From an uncultured Ferrovum sp. (GTDB taxonomy: Bacteria > Pseudomonadota > Gammaproteobacteria > Burkholderiales > Ferrovaceae): a stretch of DNA of 32,060 bases. The stretch is taken from NCBI GenBank assembly GCA_903867885.1, contig CAIPTD010000018.1, forward strand, positions 1 to 32,060. Direction: 5' to 3'. The position numbers were made by a program, and so were the translations under genes. Below the pieces are notes generated by a model. It saw only the letters and a program-made list of their open reading frames with translations. It searched no databases and had not been told where the DNA came from. The number at the start of each line of letters is the position of its first letter. The first letter of the stretch is position 1. This document shows, one piece after another, positions 10,545 through 19,867 of the stretch.

Positions 10545-11362
10545 CAAGTCAAAATTCGGTGGTCTAGCGCGGGCAAGCTTTTGCGCACACTAGTAAGATA
10601 AGCAGGGTCAATCTCTGCCACAACAAAACCGGGGCCTTTGTCGAGCCGAGCCAGTATTGCACCCCACGGATCGATAATCATAGAGGAACCAAAGGTTTCG
10701 CGCCCAGAGGGATGCACTCCCCCTTGGCCTGAAGCAATCACATAAGCCAAATTCTCAATCGCGCGAGCACGCAGCAAAATCTCCCAATGGGCCTGCCCCG
10801 TTGTTTGCGTAAAGGCAGCAGGCACAAAAATTAAATCAGGCTGCTGAAGCCCGCGGTAAAGCTCAGGAAAACGCAAGTCATAACACACCGACAGCGCCCA
10901 ACGACCAAAAGGAGTGTCTAGGGCAACGGGCTCATCACCGCGTTCTATTGTGAGTGACTCTTGATACTGATCTTGACCGCGATGAAACCCAAACAAGTGA
11001 ATTTTATCGTAGCGCGCAACAGGCTTACCTTCCGGGGTAAAGACCAAACTGGTATTGCGCACACGGTGCGCATCCTCCGACTCAAGAGGGATCGTACCCG
11101 CCACAATCCACAATTTTAAACGCGCTGAAATCTCTGCCAGAAACTGCTGGATGGGCCCTGTACCCAGCTGCTCTCGCACCGATACTTTATCCGTATCCAC
11201 CATCCCCATAATCGGAAAATACTCGGGCAAGGCCAACACTTTTGCGCCAGTCTGGGCGGCTTCTTGTATGAGGCCCTCAGCGACTTTTAGATTTGCGTCC
11301 ACCTTGGGGCCCGACACCATCTGAATAGTCGCAACCTTAAATTTTTCTGCTGACTCAAACAT
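10544..11362 (-). CDS. Carbon-nitrogen hydrolase, Nit1/deaminated glutathione amidase-like
   Basis: Nitrilase-superfamily amidohydrolase of 272 residues. The Glu-Lys-Cys triad is present: Glu47 in ALPEYFP, Lys120 in [13 protein letters not shown] and Cys160 in [13 protein letters not shown]. The YDKIHLF and CYDLRFPE wording is that of the Nit1/NitA branch, whose known role is hydrolysis of deaminated glutathione as metabolite repair. The substrate here is inferred from the family, and other omega-amidase activities are possible. It begins one base into the yhdP stop (TAATG) and overlaps the tldD frame at its end, so it is probably co-translated with both. Confidence 0.9.
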   Translation of the reverse strand: MFESAEKFKVATIQMVSGPKVDANLKVAEGLIQEAAQTGAKVLALPEYFPIMGMVDTDKVSVREQLGTGPIQQFLAEISARLKLWIVAGTIPLESEDAHRVRNTSLVFTPEGKPVARYDKIHLFGFHRGQDQYQESLTIERGDEPVALDTPFGRWALSVCYDLRFPELYRGLQQPDLIFVPAAFTQTTGQAHWEILLRARAIENLAYVIASGQGGVHPSGRETFGSSMIIDPWGAILARLDKGPGFVVAEIDPAYLTSVRKSLPALDHRILT

Positions 11363-14300
11363 TACTCTTGCTCAGCCTTAGTATCATTCTTGGTTTTTGA
11401 AACGTTTTTGTTCTCGCCGATGCGATTGACATTAGGATCACTCCAAGGACCCGTGACCTGATAATCGTAGGTTAAAAGTTGATCAATGGGGTTGCTCAAT
11501 AATCTCTGCAACAAATATGTTGCAGCCCCGACAACGGGCCCCCCCACCAAAGTACTGGCAAGGGAAACACTATTTCCCACCGCCGGGCTCACTTTTACAT
11601 TCATATCTGCAGTCTCAGAGACTACCGAGGCTTTTCCGCTGATCACTACACTGGCAGCAGGCCCTTTCATTCTAAGGTTTTGGGTACTTAACACCCCCTG
11701 CTTCACATCAATGTGCCCCGCCAAGGAGTCAAATGCAAACCCCTCACTAAAAATATCTCTAAAATCCAAGGTGATTCTGCGGGGCAAAGATTGCAGGCTC
11801 AGTAAGCCGATCAATCGCCCCACCCCCGGCTCCACAGTTAAAAACTGCCCCGACTGAGAATTCAATTCCATCGATCCATTCAGGTTCGCCACCACAAAGT
11901 CGCCGGGATCGCCCGGCCAATCCAGTTGGGCGTGTAAGCTCGTTTTCCCTCTTGCCAAAGCTTTGGGATATCCCAAGTCTTGCAATAACAGGCCTGTATC
12001 CGGGGATTGAATCTCACCCGTCATTATGGTGTGCGTCTGCCCTGCCCTGAGCGTCCAGTTTCCTTGGGCTTGAAGCAGCCCATGTGGCTGGGTGATGGTG
12101 AGCTTTGTAATTTTCCAACCCCCGGTATCGGGCTCAGCATGCATTTCTACCTGACCAATCTGTCGTTGATCAAAGTCTACTTTGCCTGCTTTAAGATCAA
12201 AGAGGGGCAACTGACGGGGATCATCGGAAGGATCCAGCGCTAAGGTTTTACCCGTCGCAAGCAAAGGATCAGAGCGCAAAATGAGCTGATCTAGTTTGGC
12301 ATTTAGATGACCCGGCCCCTCATTAGACCACTCTATGGTTCCCTCTAAATTTGAACCATGTGATTCAAACGTTATGCCAGCAGAAGCATATTGACCGACA
12401 ACATGATGCGCCCCAAGCCGATAGCGTCCAAAGCTGGCCTTTTGTGTTTTCATATCAAAGTAAATAGGCAAATCTGACATTGAATTCCGCGCATGCGTGG
12501 TTGAGGCGATAGGATGACTGCGCAAGGTTTTTTTCCAAGCATCGATATCTAGATCAACGAGATCACCGCTCAGTTGAATGCCATTCGACGAGGGAAGGGA
12601 TGGGGCCTCCTTTGATGCCAATTTGATCGCCACGCGCTTGATCTCTTCCTTGTCACTAGACGGAATCAAAGCGCTAAATGCCATCACGGAATCAAGGTAA
12701 CCCGTGAGTGTTGTTGACGCATTGGGTACTTTTCGATTGATGCGAACAATCAAGGGCAGCGCGTCAGAATGCCCTTTTCCAAAAGGAGCAGGAAGATCGA
12801 TACTTAGCCCTTTCAGATCTGAGTTCAACTTAAAAAATACTTGTCCAGGTCTTTCATCTACCGTTGCTTGCCAGCTAGCAGACCCAGTAAGAATACCTTT
12901 AGGTATGCGCGGAATGATGCGATCTAAAGCTTTGGTTTCCATTCCACCAGATATCTCTAAAACAAGTGCATCGGGGCGCCCAGATAACAACACTTCACCT
13001 GGCTTTCCAAGTAATACAAATCGCCCCGAACCAGAAAGAGCGTCTGAATTATTCGTGCGTTTAAACGAAACATTCCAATCCAAATTCCCCTCTGCTGCAG
13101 GCGTCAAAACAGGAGCAAACTCTTGAAGCACCGAGCGAAGCGCAGGCTTTCCGTGCAGATCAATCGACAAGGGCTCCGAACCATGCTTTTGAATATCTGC
13201 TTCTGAAGCTTGACCAAAGATGGGGGCCACGGCGTGAATATCTAAATCCGTGTGGCCATCCATCACTCTAAACCGTCCCTTCCATTCACCTTTTCCCTTC
13301 AGGAAATTGAGCTTATCTTCCATATAGAAATGATTGACATCGGCATGATCAAACTGCCCTCCGGCCTCCACGACCACTGCAACTGAATGCGTCACTGCAA
13401 CCTGCGAAGCGGGGTGCCCCTGTTTGGGCGGATTAGGCGCAACTGGAGCCAAAACAGCTTCGGATGCATCAGCGATAGTCGTGATTCTGGCTCGCGCCAT
13501 GCCACCCAGCACTCTGGCACTCAAGCCATCCGCACTTACCCCATTTTCCGTAAACTGCACCCGCCCCTTAATCGCACTCATAGGCGGAATATCGCCACTG
13601 TCATTCCGTAACTCTGCCCCATCCACCTCAAGGTTTCCGACAACAGTCGTCGCATCGGTTTGATCTAAAGGCACATGAATTTTCAAACCCACATCCGCTG
13701 CACCCGAAGCCTTAAACAGCTTGGGAAGAGAACCTATTGACTTTTTAAGCGGACTCGCTGAGATAAAATCCAGCCCGGATTGCAAAGGTCCCCGCACTTT
13801 TGCCACAAGCTCTAAAACAGGATGTTCAGCGTCTAAGTCGGGGACTTTACCTAGGATTTCCCGCGCAACTAATGAACCTTGACTGGCTTCCGTGCCCCGA
13901 ATGGTCACTGCCACCCCATCAAAATCCAAAGCGCCGCGCACCCCCGTCAACACAGGCCAATTACTGGCGTAATCCAAGCGCACATCCTCCAAGGGCACAT
14001 GAACTTTGAATGTTCCTGCTTGAGGGGTGGCAAACGGGAAAGCGTGCAAATCACCCTCTAATTCCATTGTCGCTAACCTGCTTTGCCCCGATCGCAAGGA
14101 AGTCTTGATCCAGTTTCGCGCATCTTGACCAATATCAGTCGGTAAAAACTTACCCACAGACGAAACCTCTGCGCGCTCTAAAAGAGCGCTAAGGTGCGCC
14201 ATCCGATGCCCTTGTTCATCCAGTTGCAGCGTACCTTCTACATGCCCTGACACTTCAGGATCCTCCACCTTGCATTGATCAAGGGTGATCAAGGTGGCCT

Positions 14301-15360
14301 TCCCTTTCTTCTCCCAATGCGCACTTGCTTGAATATGATGAAGTGCAAGGGGATGATCAAAATACGCATTCAGTGCCATCACATAATTTTGCCCATCCAG
14401 ATCAATCTGTCCTTTTGATTGATCTGCCTGAATGGCGCCAGACAAATGCTCTATACCGGGCCATTTTTGATCTGCCATCATGCTCAGATCCGTAAACCGA
14501 GCTTGCAGGCTGTAATCGCCCTTGCGATGTTCACCCACATTCCAGCTTGCTTTCAGTGCTTGAATCACCCCCTTTGGGGCCCACTTATCCAGCTGAGTTT
14601 GCAATTTCTCGGGCAAGGGTAAAAGATGTCGCAGCCCTGCTAAATCAATGAAATCAGCACTCACACCGAACGTGCCAGACCATTCGGCGAAGTGCTGGCT
14701 ATCCCGCCCATGAAAATCACCATTAAACTCGGGATGTCGAATGATTTGCGTAGGCGCGGTAAAGGTTAATTTAAAACGATGCCGATCCCCTCGCCCTTGC
14801 AAATGCAGTTCGAGTTGCGGAAATCTGGCAACGGGAGAATTCAGTAATTGATCATCCCAATTCACCACGCCATCATGAATACTCAGCTCTTGCTGATTCA
14901 AAAGCCAATCTAGAAAAGGAATACCAGGCTCATCGGAACTCAGGGGTAACAGGATTCCGGCCAACAAGAAACGTCCATCTGCACGTCGTTGGATATTGAG
15001 TTTGGGACGATGGATGTCGAGTGCAGAAAAATCAATATTGCCATCGATTAAAGAAAGCAATGCCAAACGCACATTGACCTGCTCCAAGCTGAAATCCACA
15101 AGACCAGAGTCGTCTTTAAACTCCAAGTCTTTCAATACGAATTCAGGCAAAAGGCCATGCCATATGACCTCTAGCTTTCCTACATGCGCTTGAATTTTTG
15201 CTTTTTCAGAAACCGCTGCCTCTATGCGCGGGCGAAAAGAGTCAAGATGATCCCCCAACCACACTCTGGCCCAGAAACCAAGCCCAAGGGCAAGAAGCAA
15301 GACTAGCGTTACAAGGGCCAACGCGCCTCGCATCAGCCAAATCGTTGATTGCCTTAACAT
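11362..15360 (-). CDS. yhdP: YhdP family AsmA-like envelope protein
   Basis: Very large protein (1332 residues) with one N-terminal membrane anchor (about residues 9-33) and a long periplasmic body of repeated beta-rich segments. It ends in an AsmA-like C-terminal region (SLPRRITLDFRDIFSEGFAFD, then GPAASVVISGKASV, then VGGPVVGAATYLLQ). This is the YhdP/TIGR02099 family. YhdP, TamB and YdbH are thought to bridge the periplasm and carry phospholipids to the outer membrane. E. coli YhdP is slightly shorter (about 1266). A GTG start at 15411 is possible, but ATG at 15360 has AAAGGTG just upstream. A sigma-70-like promoter lies further upstream. It heads the minus-strand run and overlaps the nitrilase gene by one base. 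Confidence 0.93.
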   Translation of the reverse strand: MLRQSTIWLMRGALALVTLVLLLALGLGFWARVWLGDHLDSFRPRIEAAVSEKAKIQAHVGKLEVIWHGLLPEFVLKDLEFKDDSGLVDFSLEQVNVRLALLSLIDGNIDFSALDIHRPKLNIQRRADGRFLLAGILLPLSSDEPGIPFLDWLLNQQELSIHDGVVNWDDQLLNSPVARFPQLELHLQGRGDRHRFKLTFTAPTQIIRHPEFNGDFHGRDSQHFAEWSGTFGVSADFIDLAGLRHLLPLPEKLQTQLDKWAPKGVIQALKASWNVGEHRKGDYSLQARFTDLSMMADQKWPGIEHLSGAIQADQSKGQIDLDGQNYVMALNAYFDHPLALHHIQASAHWEKKGKATLITLDQCKVEDPEVSGHVEGTLQLDEQGHRMAHLSALLERAEVSSVGKFLPTDIGQDARNWIKTSLRSGQSRLATMELEGDLHAFPFATPQAGTFKVHVPLEDVRLDYASNWPVLTGVRGALDFDGVAVTIRGTEASQGSLVAREILGKVPDLDAEHPVLELVAKVRGPLQSGLDFISASPLKKSIGSLPKLFKASGAADVGLKIHVPLDQTDATTVVGNLEVDGAELRNDSGDIPPMSAIKGRVQFTENGVSADGLSARVLGGMARARITTIADASEAVLAPVAPNPPKQGHPASQVAVTHSVAVVVEAGGQFDHADVNHFYMEDKLNFLKGKGEWKGRFRVMDGHTDLDIHAVAPIFGQASEADIQKHGSEPLSIDLHGKPALRSVLQEFAPVLTPAAEGNLDWNVSFKRTNNSDALSGSGRFVLLGKPGEVLLSGRPDALVLEISGGMETKALDRIIPRIPKGILTGSASWQATVDERPGQVFFKLNSDLKGLSIDLPAPFGKGHSDALPLIVRINRKVPNASTTLTGYLDSVMAFSALIPSSDKEEIKRVAIKLASKEAPSLPSSNGIQLSGDLVDLDIDAWKKTLRSHPIASTTHARNSMSDLPIYFDMKTQKASFGRYRLGAHHVVGQYASAGITFESHGSNLEGTIEWSNEGPGHLNAKLDQLILRSDPLLATGKTLALDPSDDPRQLPLFDLKAGKVDFDQRQIGQVEMHAEPDTGGWKITKLTITQPHGLLQAQGNWTLRAGQTHTIMTGEIQSPDTGLLLQDLGYPKALARGKTSLHAQLDWPGDPGDFVVANLNGSMELNSQSGQFLTVEPGVGRLIGLLSLQSLPRRITLDFRDIFSEGFAFDSLAGHIDVKQGVLSTQNLRMKGPAASVVISGKASVVSETADMNVKVSPAVGNSVSLASTLVGGPVVGAATYLLQRLLSNPIDQLLTYDYQVTGPWSDPNVNRIGENKNVSKTKNDTKAEQE

Positions 15361-15475
15361 TGCACCTTTGGGGTTAAGTGGGTTTGGGGCGATGAATGTC
15401 GCTTGAGGCACTCAACGCCAAAATAAATGCGGATATCGAAATAAATACTTCAATATTGTATTTTTTAGTTCATCA

Positions 15476-15505
15476 ATTATAGCTTTTTGGCACAGCTCAC
15501 GCCAA
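15476..15505 (-). promoter_or_regulatory. Sigma-70-like promoter for yhdP
   Basis: On the minus strand the -35 box TTGGCG (15500-15505) is followed by an 18-base spacer and a perfect TATAAT -10 box (15476-15481). The predicted start is about 110 bases before the yhdP ATG. The -35 box overlaps the right arm of the palindrome at 15486-15506. Confidence 0.6.
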
Positions 15506-15506
15506 A
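15486..15506. repeat. Operator-like inverted repeat TTTGGC-N9-GCCAAA
   Basis: Two perfect 6-base arms separated by nine bases, in the yhdP/ilvE gap and covering the -35 box of the yhdP promoter. Its geometry would suit a dimeric regulator, but no regulator gene is adjacent. On the plus strand the left arm also forms TTGGCAC with GC ten bases after the GG, which weakly resembles a sigma-54 site. Confidence 0.4.
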
Positions 15507-15560
15507 CCCATGACGTTGATGCGGTAAACTTACCTTTTTTTTCGCCGGTGAGTTTGAACT

Positions 15561-16490
15561 ATGTCGATGTCTGATCGTGATGGCCTGATATGGCTAGATG
15601 GAGAGTGGGTGGAATGGAGAGCAGCACAAACCCACGTCTTAACGCACAGCCTGCACTACGGCTTGGCCGTTTTTGAAGGGGTGCGCGCCTATAAAACGAG
15701 CAAAGGTAGCGCCATTTTTAGGTTGCAAGAACATACTGCGCGCTTATTTCGTTCTGCCCATATTCTGCAAATGAAGATGCCCTACGATGAGGCCACCATC
15801 GCGCAGGCCCAACTTGAAACCGTGGCGCGGAATGGTCTTGAGGAATGCTATATACGTCCTCTGGCCTTTTACGGATCAGAAAAAATGGGGATTTCCCCTC
15901 ATGGCGCCAAGGTGCACATCAGTATTGCGGCTTGGCCTTGGGGTGCCTATTTGGGCGAAGCCGCTTTAGAACAAGGCATTCGGGTCAAAACGTCTTCCTA
16001 CACCCGTCATCATCCCAACATCACTTTGTGCAAAGCGAAAGCCAGTGGCAATTACATGAATTCCATCCTGGCGAATAATGAAGCGATTGCGGATGGATAC
16101 GATGAAGCCTTACTTCTCGATGTGGATGGATTTGTCGCCGAAGGTTCGGGAGAAAATATTTTTATCGTGCGTCGTGGTCAATTAGTGACCCCTGACTTGT
16201 CATCGGCACTTGAAGGGATCACCCGCGATTCAATTTTTGAATTGGCCAAAGAAATGGGCATTACCGTGACTGAAAGACGGATCTCAAGAGATGAATTGTA
16301 TAGCGCAGATGAAGCCTTTTTTACTGGAACAGCAGCTGAAGTCACGCCGATTCGAGAAGTAGATCGCCGTATCATCGGAGCCGGCAAGCGCGGCCCCGTT
16401 ACACAGCAGTTGCAGTCACGTTATTTTGAATGTGTGCGCGGAGAATCGAGTGCCCATCGTGCATGGAATACACAGGTACCCAAGGTTTAA
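15561..16490 (+). CDS. ilvE: Branched-chain amino acid aminotransferase
   Basis: PLP-dependent class IV aminotransferase for the last step of valine, leucine and isoleucine synthesis. The 309 residues match the family. The PLP lysine is Lys160 in LCKAKASGNYMNS. Other signatures are HYGLAVFEGVRAY, YIRPLAFYG, EGSGENIF, ALEGITRDSI and the AFFTGTAAEVTPI segment. The YGLAVFEG and YIRPL wording fits true BCATs rather than D-amino acid transaminases or ADC lyase. The ATG has GGTGAG about 8 bases upstream. It is the first gene of a plus-strand group with the zinc-finger gene and waaF, an order common in betaproteobacteria. Confidence 0.97.
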   Translation: MSMSDRDGLIWLDGEWVEWRAAQTHVLTHSLHYGLAVFEGVRAYKTSKGSAIFRLQEHTARLFRSAHILQMKMPYDEATIAQAQLETVARNGLEECYIRPLAFYGSEKMGISPHGAKVHISIAAWPWGAYLGEAALEQGIRVKTSSYTRHHPNITLCKAKASGNYMNSILANNEAIADGYDEALLLDVDGFVAEGSGENIFIVRRGQLVTPDLSSALEGITRDSIFELAKEMGITVTERRISRDELYSADEAFFTGTAAEVTPIREVDRRIIGAGKRGPVTQQLQSRYFECVRGESSAHRAWNTQVPKV

Positions 16491-16551
16491 ATCTTGTTCT
16501 AAGGAACAGAGTCAATCAATACTCATCATTTTTAAAGGGTAGAAACGTATT

Positions 16552-16767
16552 ATGAGCACGACAACAATCCCAGAAAGCGGTGGTTTAACGCAGCGCGAAG
16601 TAGAAGTCACCGCCAGTGATCTTCCTTTGCACTGTCCCACGGATGCGGTGAAACTTTGGAATGCCCACCCTAAGGTTTTTTTGGATGTGGTGAAACACGG
16701 CAGTGTGAGTTGCCCCTATTGCGGAACGCAATACCGCTACAACGGCCCCGCTTCTTCAGGACACTGA
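16552..16767 (+). CDS. Small CHCC zinc-finger domain protein
   Basis: A 71-residue protein with a CHCC-type zinc finger: Cys28, His39, Cys54 and Cys57 (CPYCG). This zf-CHCC fold is also found in the NDUFS6 subunit of mitochondrial complex I. The free-standing bacterial protein has no established function. It lies 61 bp after ilvE and 52 bp before waaF on the same strand, its usual position in betaproteobacteria. An AAAGGG lies about 13 bases before the ATG, a long spacing. Confidence 0.88.
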   Translation: MSTTTIPESGGLTQREVEVTASDLPLHCPTDAVKLWNAHPKVFLDVVKHGSVSCPYCGTQYRYNGPASSGH

Positions 16768-16819
16768 TCCCCACACCCATCCCACCGCTGCGGCTGATAC
16801 TGAGCGATCCATAGGCGTC

Positions 16820-17833
16820 ATGCCCTCCTCTTCCTCCACATTGCTTGTGGCCCCTTCTTGGGTGGGGGATATGGTGATGAGCCAGCCCCTGATTGCCACC
16901 CTTGCTCAACAGGATGCATCGGGCACTGTGGATATCCTCGCCCCAAGCTGGACGGCAGGTCTATGCGAACGCCTACCCGGAGCAGGTCAGGTCATTGCTA
17001 GCCCCTTCGCTCACGGTGAATTCAACTGGAATAGCCGAAGAGCATTAGGCAAACAACTGGCCAATCATGGATATCAGAGGGTATTTGTGCTCCCTAACTC
17101 GTTTAAAGCCGCTTTAATCCCCTGGTTTTCTGGCATTCCCCAACGTATCGGGTATGTGGGCGAATGGCGCTATGGTTTGTTGAATAAAACAATCCCGCTT
17201 AACAAAAAAGCACGCCCAAGATTGGTTGACCGTTATTTTGATCTGGCTCAATCAGGCCTCGCCTCCGCGCCCAATCCGGTTATTCGTGCACGCCGCGAAT
17301 CCCTCCCAACACTCTTTCAAAGTTTCGGGCTGCCCGTCCAAAAACACTCCCTTATTCTGTGCCCCGGTGCCGAATACGGTCCTGCCAAACGTTGGCCAGC
17401 GCGCCATTTTGCTGCCTTGGCTAGCCACTACCTCAATCAAGAATGGTCAGTGATTATCTTGGGCTCCGCCAAAGACCATGAAGCGGGAGAAGAAATTTGT
17501 GCAAAGGCAATACCGGGTGCCCGCAACCTGTGTGGCCAAACCAATCTGGCACAAGCCATTGACCTGATGGCTGCGTCCAGCGCAGTGGTCACGAATGATT
17601 CGGGGCTCATGCACATTGCTGCTGCTTTGGGCAAACCGATGGTGGCTGTGTTTGGTTCATCCAGCCCAAGCTTTACCCCCCCGCTATCCGATCGGGCATG
17701 CATCGCTTACCTTAGCCTCGCTTGCAGCCCATGCTTCAAGCGAGAATGCCCGCTAGGACATTTAGATTGTCTAGAAAAACTGTTGCCCGAAAACGTGATC
17801 GCAGGTTTAGCGACCTTCAAAAACCTGATCTAG
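16820..17833 (+). CDS. waaF: Lipopolysaccharide heptosyltransferase II
   Basis: Glycosyltransferase family 9 enzyme that adds the second L-glycero-D-manno-heptose to the LPS inner core at the cytoplasmic face of the inner membrane. The 337-residue length fits. Family markers are VAPSWVGDMVMSQPL at the N-terminus, RIGYVGEWRYGLLN, LCPGAEYGPAKRWP, the donor-site region VVTNDSGLMHIAAALGKPMVAVFGSSSP, and the C-terminal CSPCFKRECPLGHLDCL block typical of WaaF. It implies a heptose-containing LPS core. The gene ends 27 bp inside the 3' end of the opposing apeB. Confidence 0.95.
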   Translation: MPSSSSTLLVAPSWVGDMVMSQPLIATLAQQDASGTVDILAPSWTAGLCERLPGAGQVIASPFAHGEFNWNSRRALGKQLANHGYQRVFVLPNSFKAALIPWFSGIPQRIGYVGEWRYGLLNKTIPLNKKARPRLVDRYFDLAQSGLASAPNPVIRARRESLPTLFQSFGLPVQKHSLILCPGAEYGPAKRWPARHFAALASHYLNQEWSVIILGSAKDHEAGEEICAKAIPGARNLCGQTNLAQAIDLMAASSAVVTNDSGLMHIAAALGKPMVAVFGSSSPSFTPPLSDRACIAYLSLACSPCFKRECPLGHLDCLEKLLPENVIAGLATFKNLI

Positions 17834-19114
17834 TACTTTGGTTAACCACCAGCTATCCAATACCCCAGCGCTTTCACGCAAGCTGTGCATGGCCCACATG
17901 GGCGCGCCCACATCAACGGTAGGCATGCCTAAGCGCGCAGATACCATGGGACCAATAGTGCTACCACAAGCTAAATCACTGCGATGTACATACTGTTGAA
18001 AGGGCACCTCGGCTGCTTCACACCAACGCATAACACGCGCAGCGCTCTCGCTATCCGTTGCGTAACGTTGCGATGCGTTAAATTTAATCGCCGGCCCCCC
18101 ATTGATGCGTAATCGGTGATTAGGCTCAGAAGCCGCAGGGAAATTGGGGTTAAAAGCATGTGCCATATCCAAACTCATAAAAGTGCTGCGGGCTCGGGCG
18201 CGCAAAGCATCGGTACCGTGCACAAATAAACCCTCCCCAATCCGCGCAAGAATATCCGACACAAAAGAGCCCGAGGCGCCGACACTCGATTCGCTCCCTA
18301 CTTCCTCATGGTCAAAGAAAGCACCCACAACCGTATGCCGGGGCTCATCTACTTTTAGTAAAGCCTGAATAATGGAATGGCAAGAGGCCAAGTTATCGAG
18401 TTGCCCACTCGATACATATTCTTCCCGCGCACCCCAAATCGCCCCCTCTTGGGTATCGCGCACCAGCACATCCATTGCCAACATATCCTCTGGCGCACAG
18501 TTCAATTCACTAGCAATAAAACTTTTGAACGCATCTGCAGAGAGGGGATCCTGTCCTGAAAAGAGTACATTTAATTCGGTTTGACGATTCAGTTTTAAAC
18601 CTTGCTCATTCACTTCCCGATTCATGTGAATGGCTAGATTAGGCAAACGCACCACAGGACGGGAAATATTGATCAGTTGGGTTTCTATCCCTTTCTCGCT
18701 TCGCTTTTGAACGCGCCCAGCCAGCCCCAGATCGCGATCTGTAAACGTTGCCAAAATAGGGCCGCCATATACTTCAACCCCAAGGCGCAACATCCCTTCT
18801 GAAACATGCGCGGCCAGAGGTTTGAGCCTGAGCCCCGGCGAATCGGTATGCGCTCCAGCAATCCTATAACCCGATTCCGCAGGAGACTCACCGCCGCAAA
18901 TGAAAGCAATCAATGAACCACCGCGGATCACAAAATGGCGCGCATGCGCTTGCAAGGCCCACGTATCGGTTTCAAGTAATTCGGTAAAGCTATCCTCCTG
19001 CAAACATTCCACCATCGTTGAGACCGCATGCCATGGGCTTGGGCTGGCGTTAATAAAAGCCAGCATATCTCTTGCATGTCGAACTGCTGAAGAATGTGTT
19101 TTGCTGAAAGTCAT
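17807..19114 (-). CDS. apeB: M18 family aminopeptidase
   Basis: Cytoplasmic dinuclear zinc aminopeptidase of the M18 (aspartyl aminopeptidase-like) family, 435 residues. Metal and catalytic positions are visible: His89 and Asp91 in AGAHTDSPGLR, QLDNLAS, FDHEEVGSESS (catalytic and metal-binding Glu), DMAHAFNPN, and the C-terminal HRSDLACGSTIGPM. The protein begins MTFSKTHSSAVRHARDML at an ATG preceded by GAGGA about ten bases upstream. It lies 96 bp downstream of the nucleotidyltransferase gene on the same strand. Its last nine codons overlap waaF on the other strand. Confidence 0.95.
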   Translation of the reverse strand: MTFSKTHSSAVRHARDMLAFINASPSPWHAVSTMVECLQEDSFTELLETDTWALQAHARHFVIRGGSLIAFICGGESPAESGYRIAGAHTDSPGLRLKPLAAHVSEGMLRLGVEVYGGPILATFTDRDLGLAGRVQKRSEKGIETQLINISRPVVRLPNLAIHMNREVNEQGLKLNRQTELNVLFSGQDPLSADAFKSFIASELNCAPEDMLAMDVLVRDTQEGAIWGAREEYVSSGQLDNLASCHSIIQALLKVDEPRHTVVGAFFDHEEVGSESSVGASGSFVSDILARIGEGLFVHGTDALRARARSTFMSLDMAHAFNPNFPAASEPNHRLRINGGPAIKFNASQRYATDSESAARVMRWCEAAEVPFQQYVHRSDLACGSTIGPMVSARLGMPTVDVGAPMWAMHSLRESAGVLDSWWLTKVLDQVFEGR

Positions 19115-19210
19115 GGCACCTGTTCCTCAAATTGAAGGCCGATAAAGACAGCAATAAGCCTATCGCTAGATTGTTACGATCGAACAACCCCTGCTTTGTG
19201 TTGACAACTT

Positions 19211-19804
19211 CTATCGTTTTGGTAATAGGTCGTCGGGATAATCCACATCCATCATCACACCGGGATCATCGCAGGCGATCAGGGTTAACTGATCTTCCTG
19301 TTGGGCAATGAAATCACGCGCACCGAACTCGCCTTTGAGCATCATAAGATGGGGCCACCATTCCGCAGAAAAACCAACCGGGTGGCCTTTAAAACCATGG
19401 TATTCGGGGCGAACAATAGACGCCCCTTGGTTTAATGCATCAACAATCCGTAGATAAGAACTGGGATGAATAAAAGGCATATCAGCCAGAGCGAGAATAC
19501 ACTGGCATCCCGTCACACCCTCTGCCTGAATTTTATCCAGAATGAGTTTGCTTGCTTCAGAAATAGAGTTTCCCAACCCTTGCAAGGATTCAGGACAAAC
19601 AAAAAACTCAATTTCTGCCTGCGTGAGTAAAGACTCTAAAGCATGATCATCTTCATGGATCGCGATAAATAAGCGGTCAACGGCCGGTTTAAGATTCATG
19701 GCAGAAGCCAGCACGATGGGGGTATCGTCTGGTAAACACTCAAAGCGCTTATCCCTTCCAAAACGAGTACTACGTCCAGCAGCAAGTAAAATTCCTATTC
19801 GCAA
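19211..19804 (-). CDS. MobA/MocA-like molybdenum cofactor nucleotidyltransferase family protein
   Basis: A 197-residue GT-A fold NTP transferase. The nucleotide-binding signature LLAAGRSTRFGRDK lies at about residues 6-19, LADMPF in the middle, and the C-terminal DVDYPDDL acidic motif is typical of MocA/MobA proteins. Family members attach CMP or GMP to molybdopterin. Next to xdhC this points to the MocA type, which makes molybdopterin cytosine dinucleotide for xanthine dehydrogenase/CO dehydrogenase-like hydroxylases. That assignment is an inference from context. The start is a TTG with AGG five bases before it. It follows xdhC by 63 bp. Confidence 0.85.
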   Translation of the reverse strand: MRIGILLAAGRSTRFGRDKRFECLPDDTPIVLASAMNLKPAVDRLFIAIHEDDHALESLLTQAEIEFFVCPESLQGLGNSISEASKLILDKIQAEGVTGCQCILALADMPFIHPSSYLRIVDALNQGASIVRPEYHGFKGHPVGFSAEWWPHLMMLKGEFGARDFIAQQEDQLTLIACDDPGVMMDVDYPDDLLPKR

Positions 19805-19867
19805 TTTTGCCTATCTCGACTAATTTAATATGAATTCTGAAGGGTTTTGTACTTTAATCTGTCGCGA

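Larger units (their letters stand above)
15361..15560. promoter_or_regulatory. Divergent control region between yhdP and ilvE
   Basis: About 200 bases without a gene, AT-rich in the half next to yhdP. It holds a minus-strand promoter for yhdP (15476-15505) and an inverted repeat (15486-15506). Toward ilvE there is a T-run (15535-15542) and a GGTGAG ribosome binding site before the ATG. No small open frame with coding character is visible. Confidence 0.7.

Noticed and set aside
15517-15530. Possible FNR half-site TTGAT before ilvE
   Set aside because: Only one half matches; the second half (TAAAC) does not resemble ATCAA.
16495-16508. Small hairpin TGTTC-TAAG-GAACA after ilvE
   Set aside because: A five-base, AU-rich stem with no T-run; too weak for a terminator and placed inside what looks like an operon.
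19171-19187. Inverted repeat TTGTT-N7-AACAA in the gap between the nucleotidyltransferase gene and apeB
   Set aside because: Five-base arms only and no promoter alignment; likely to occur by chance in an AT-rich gap.
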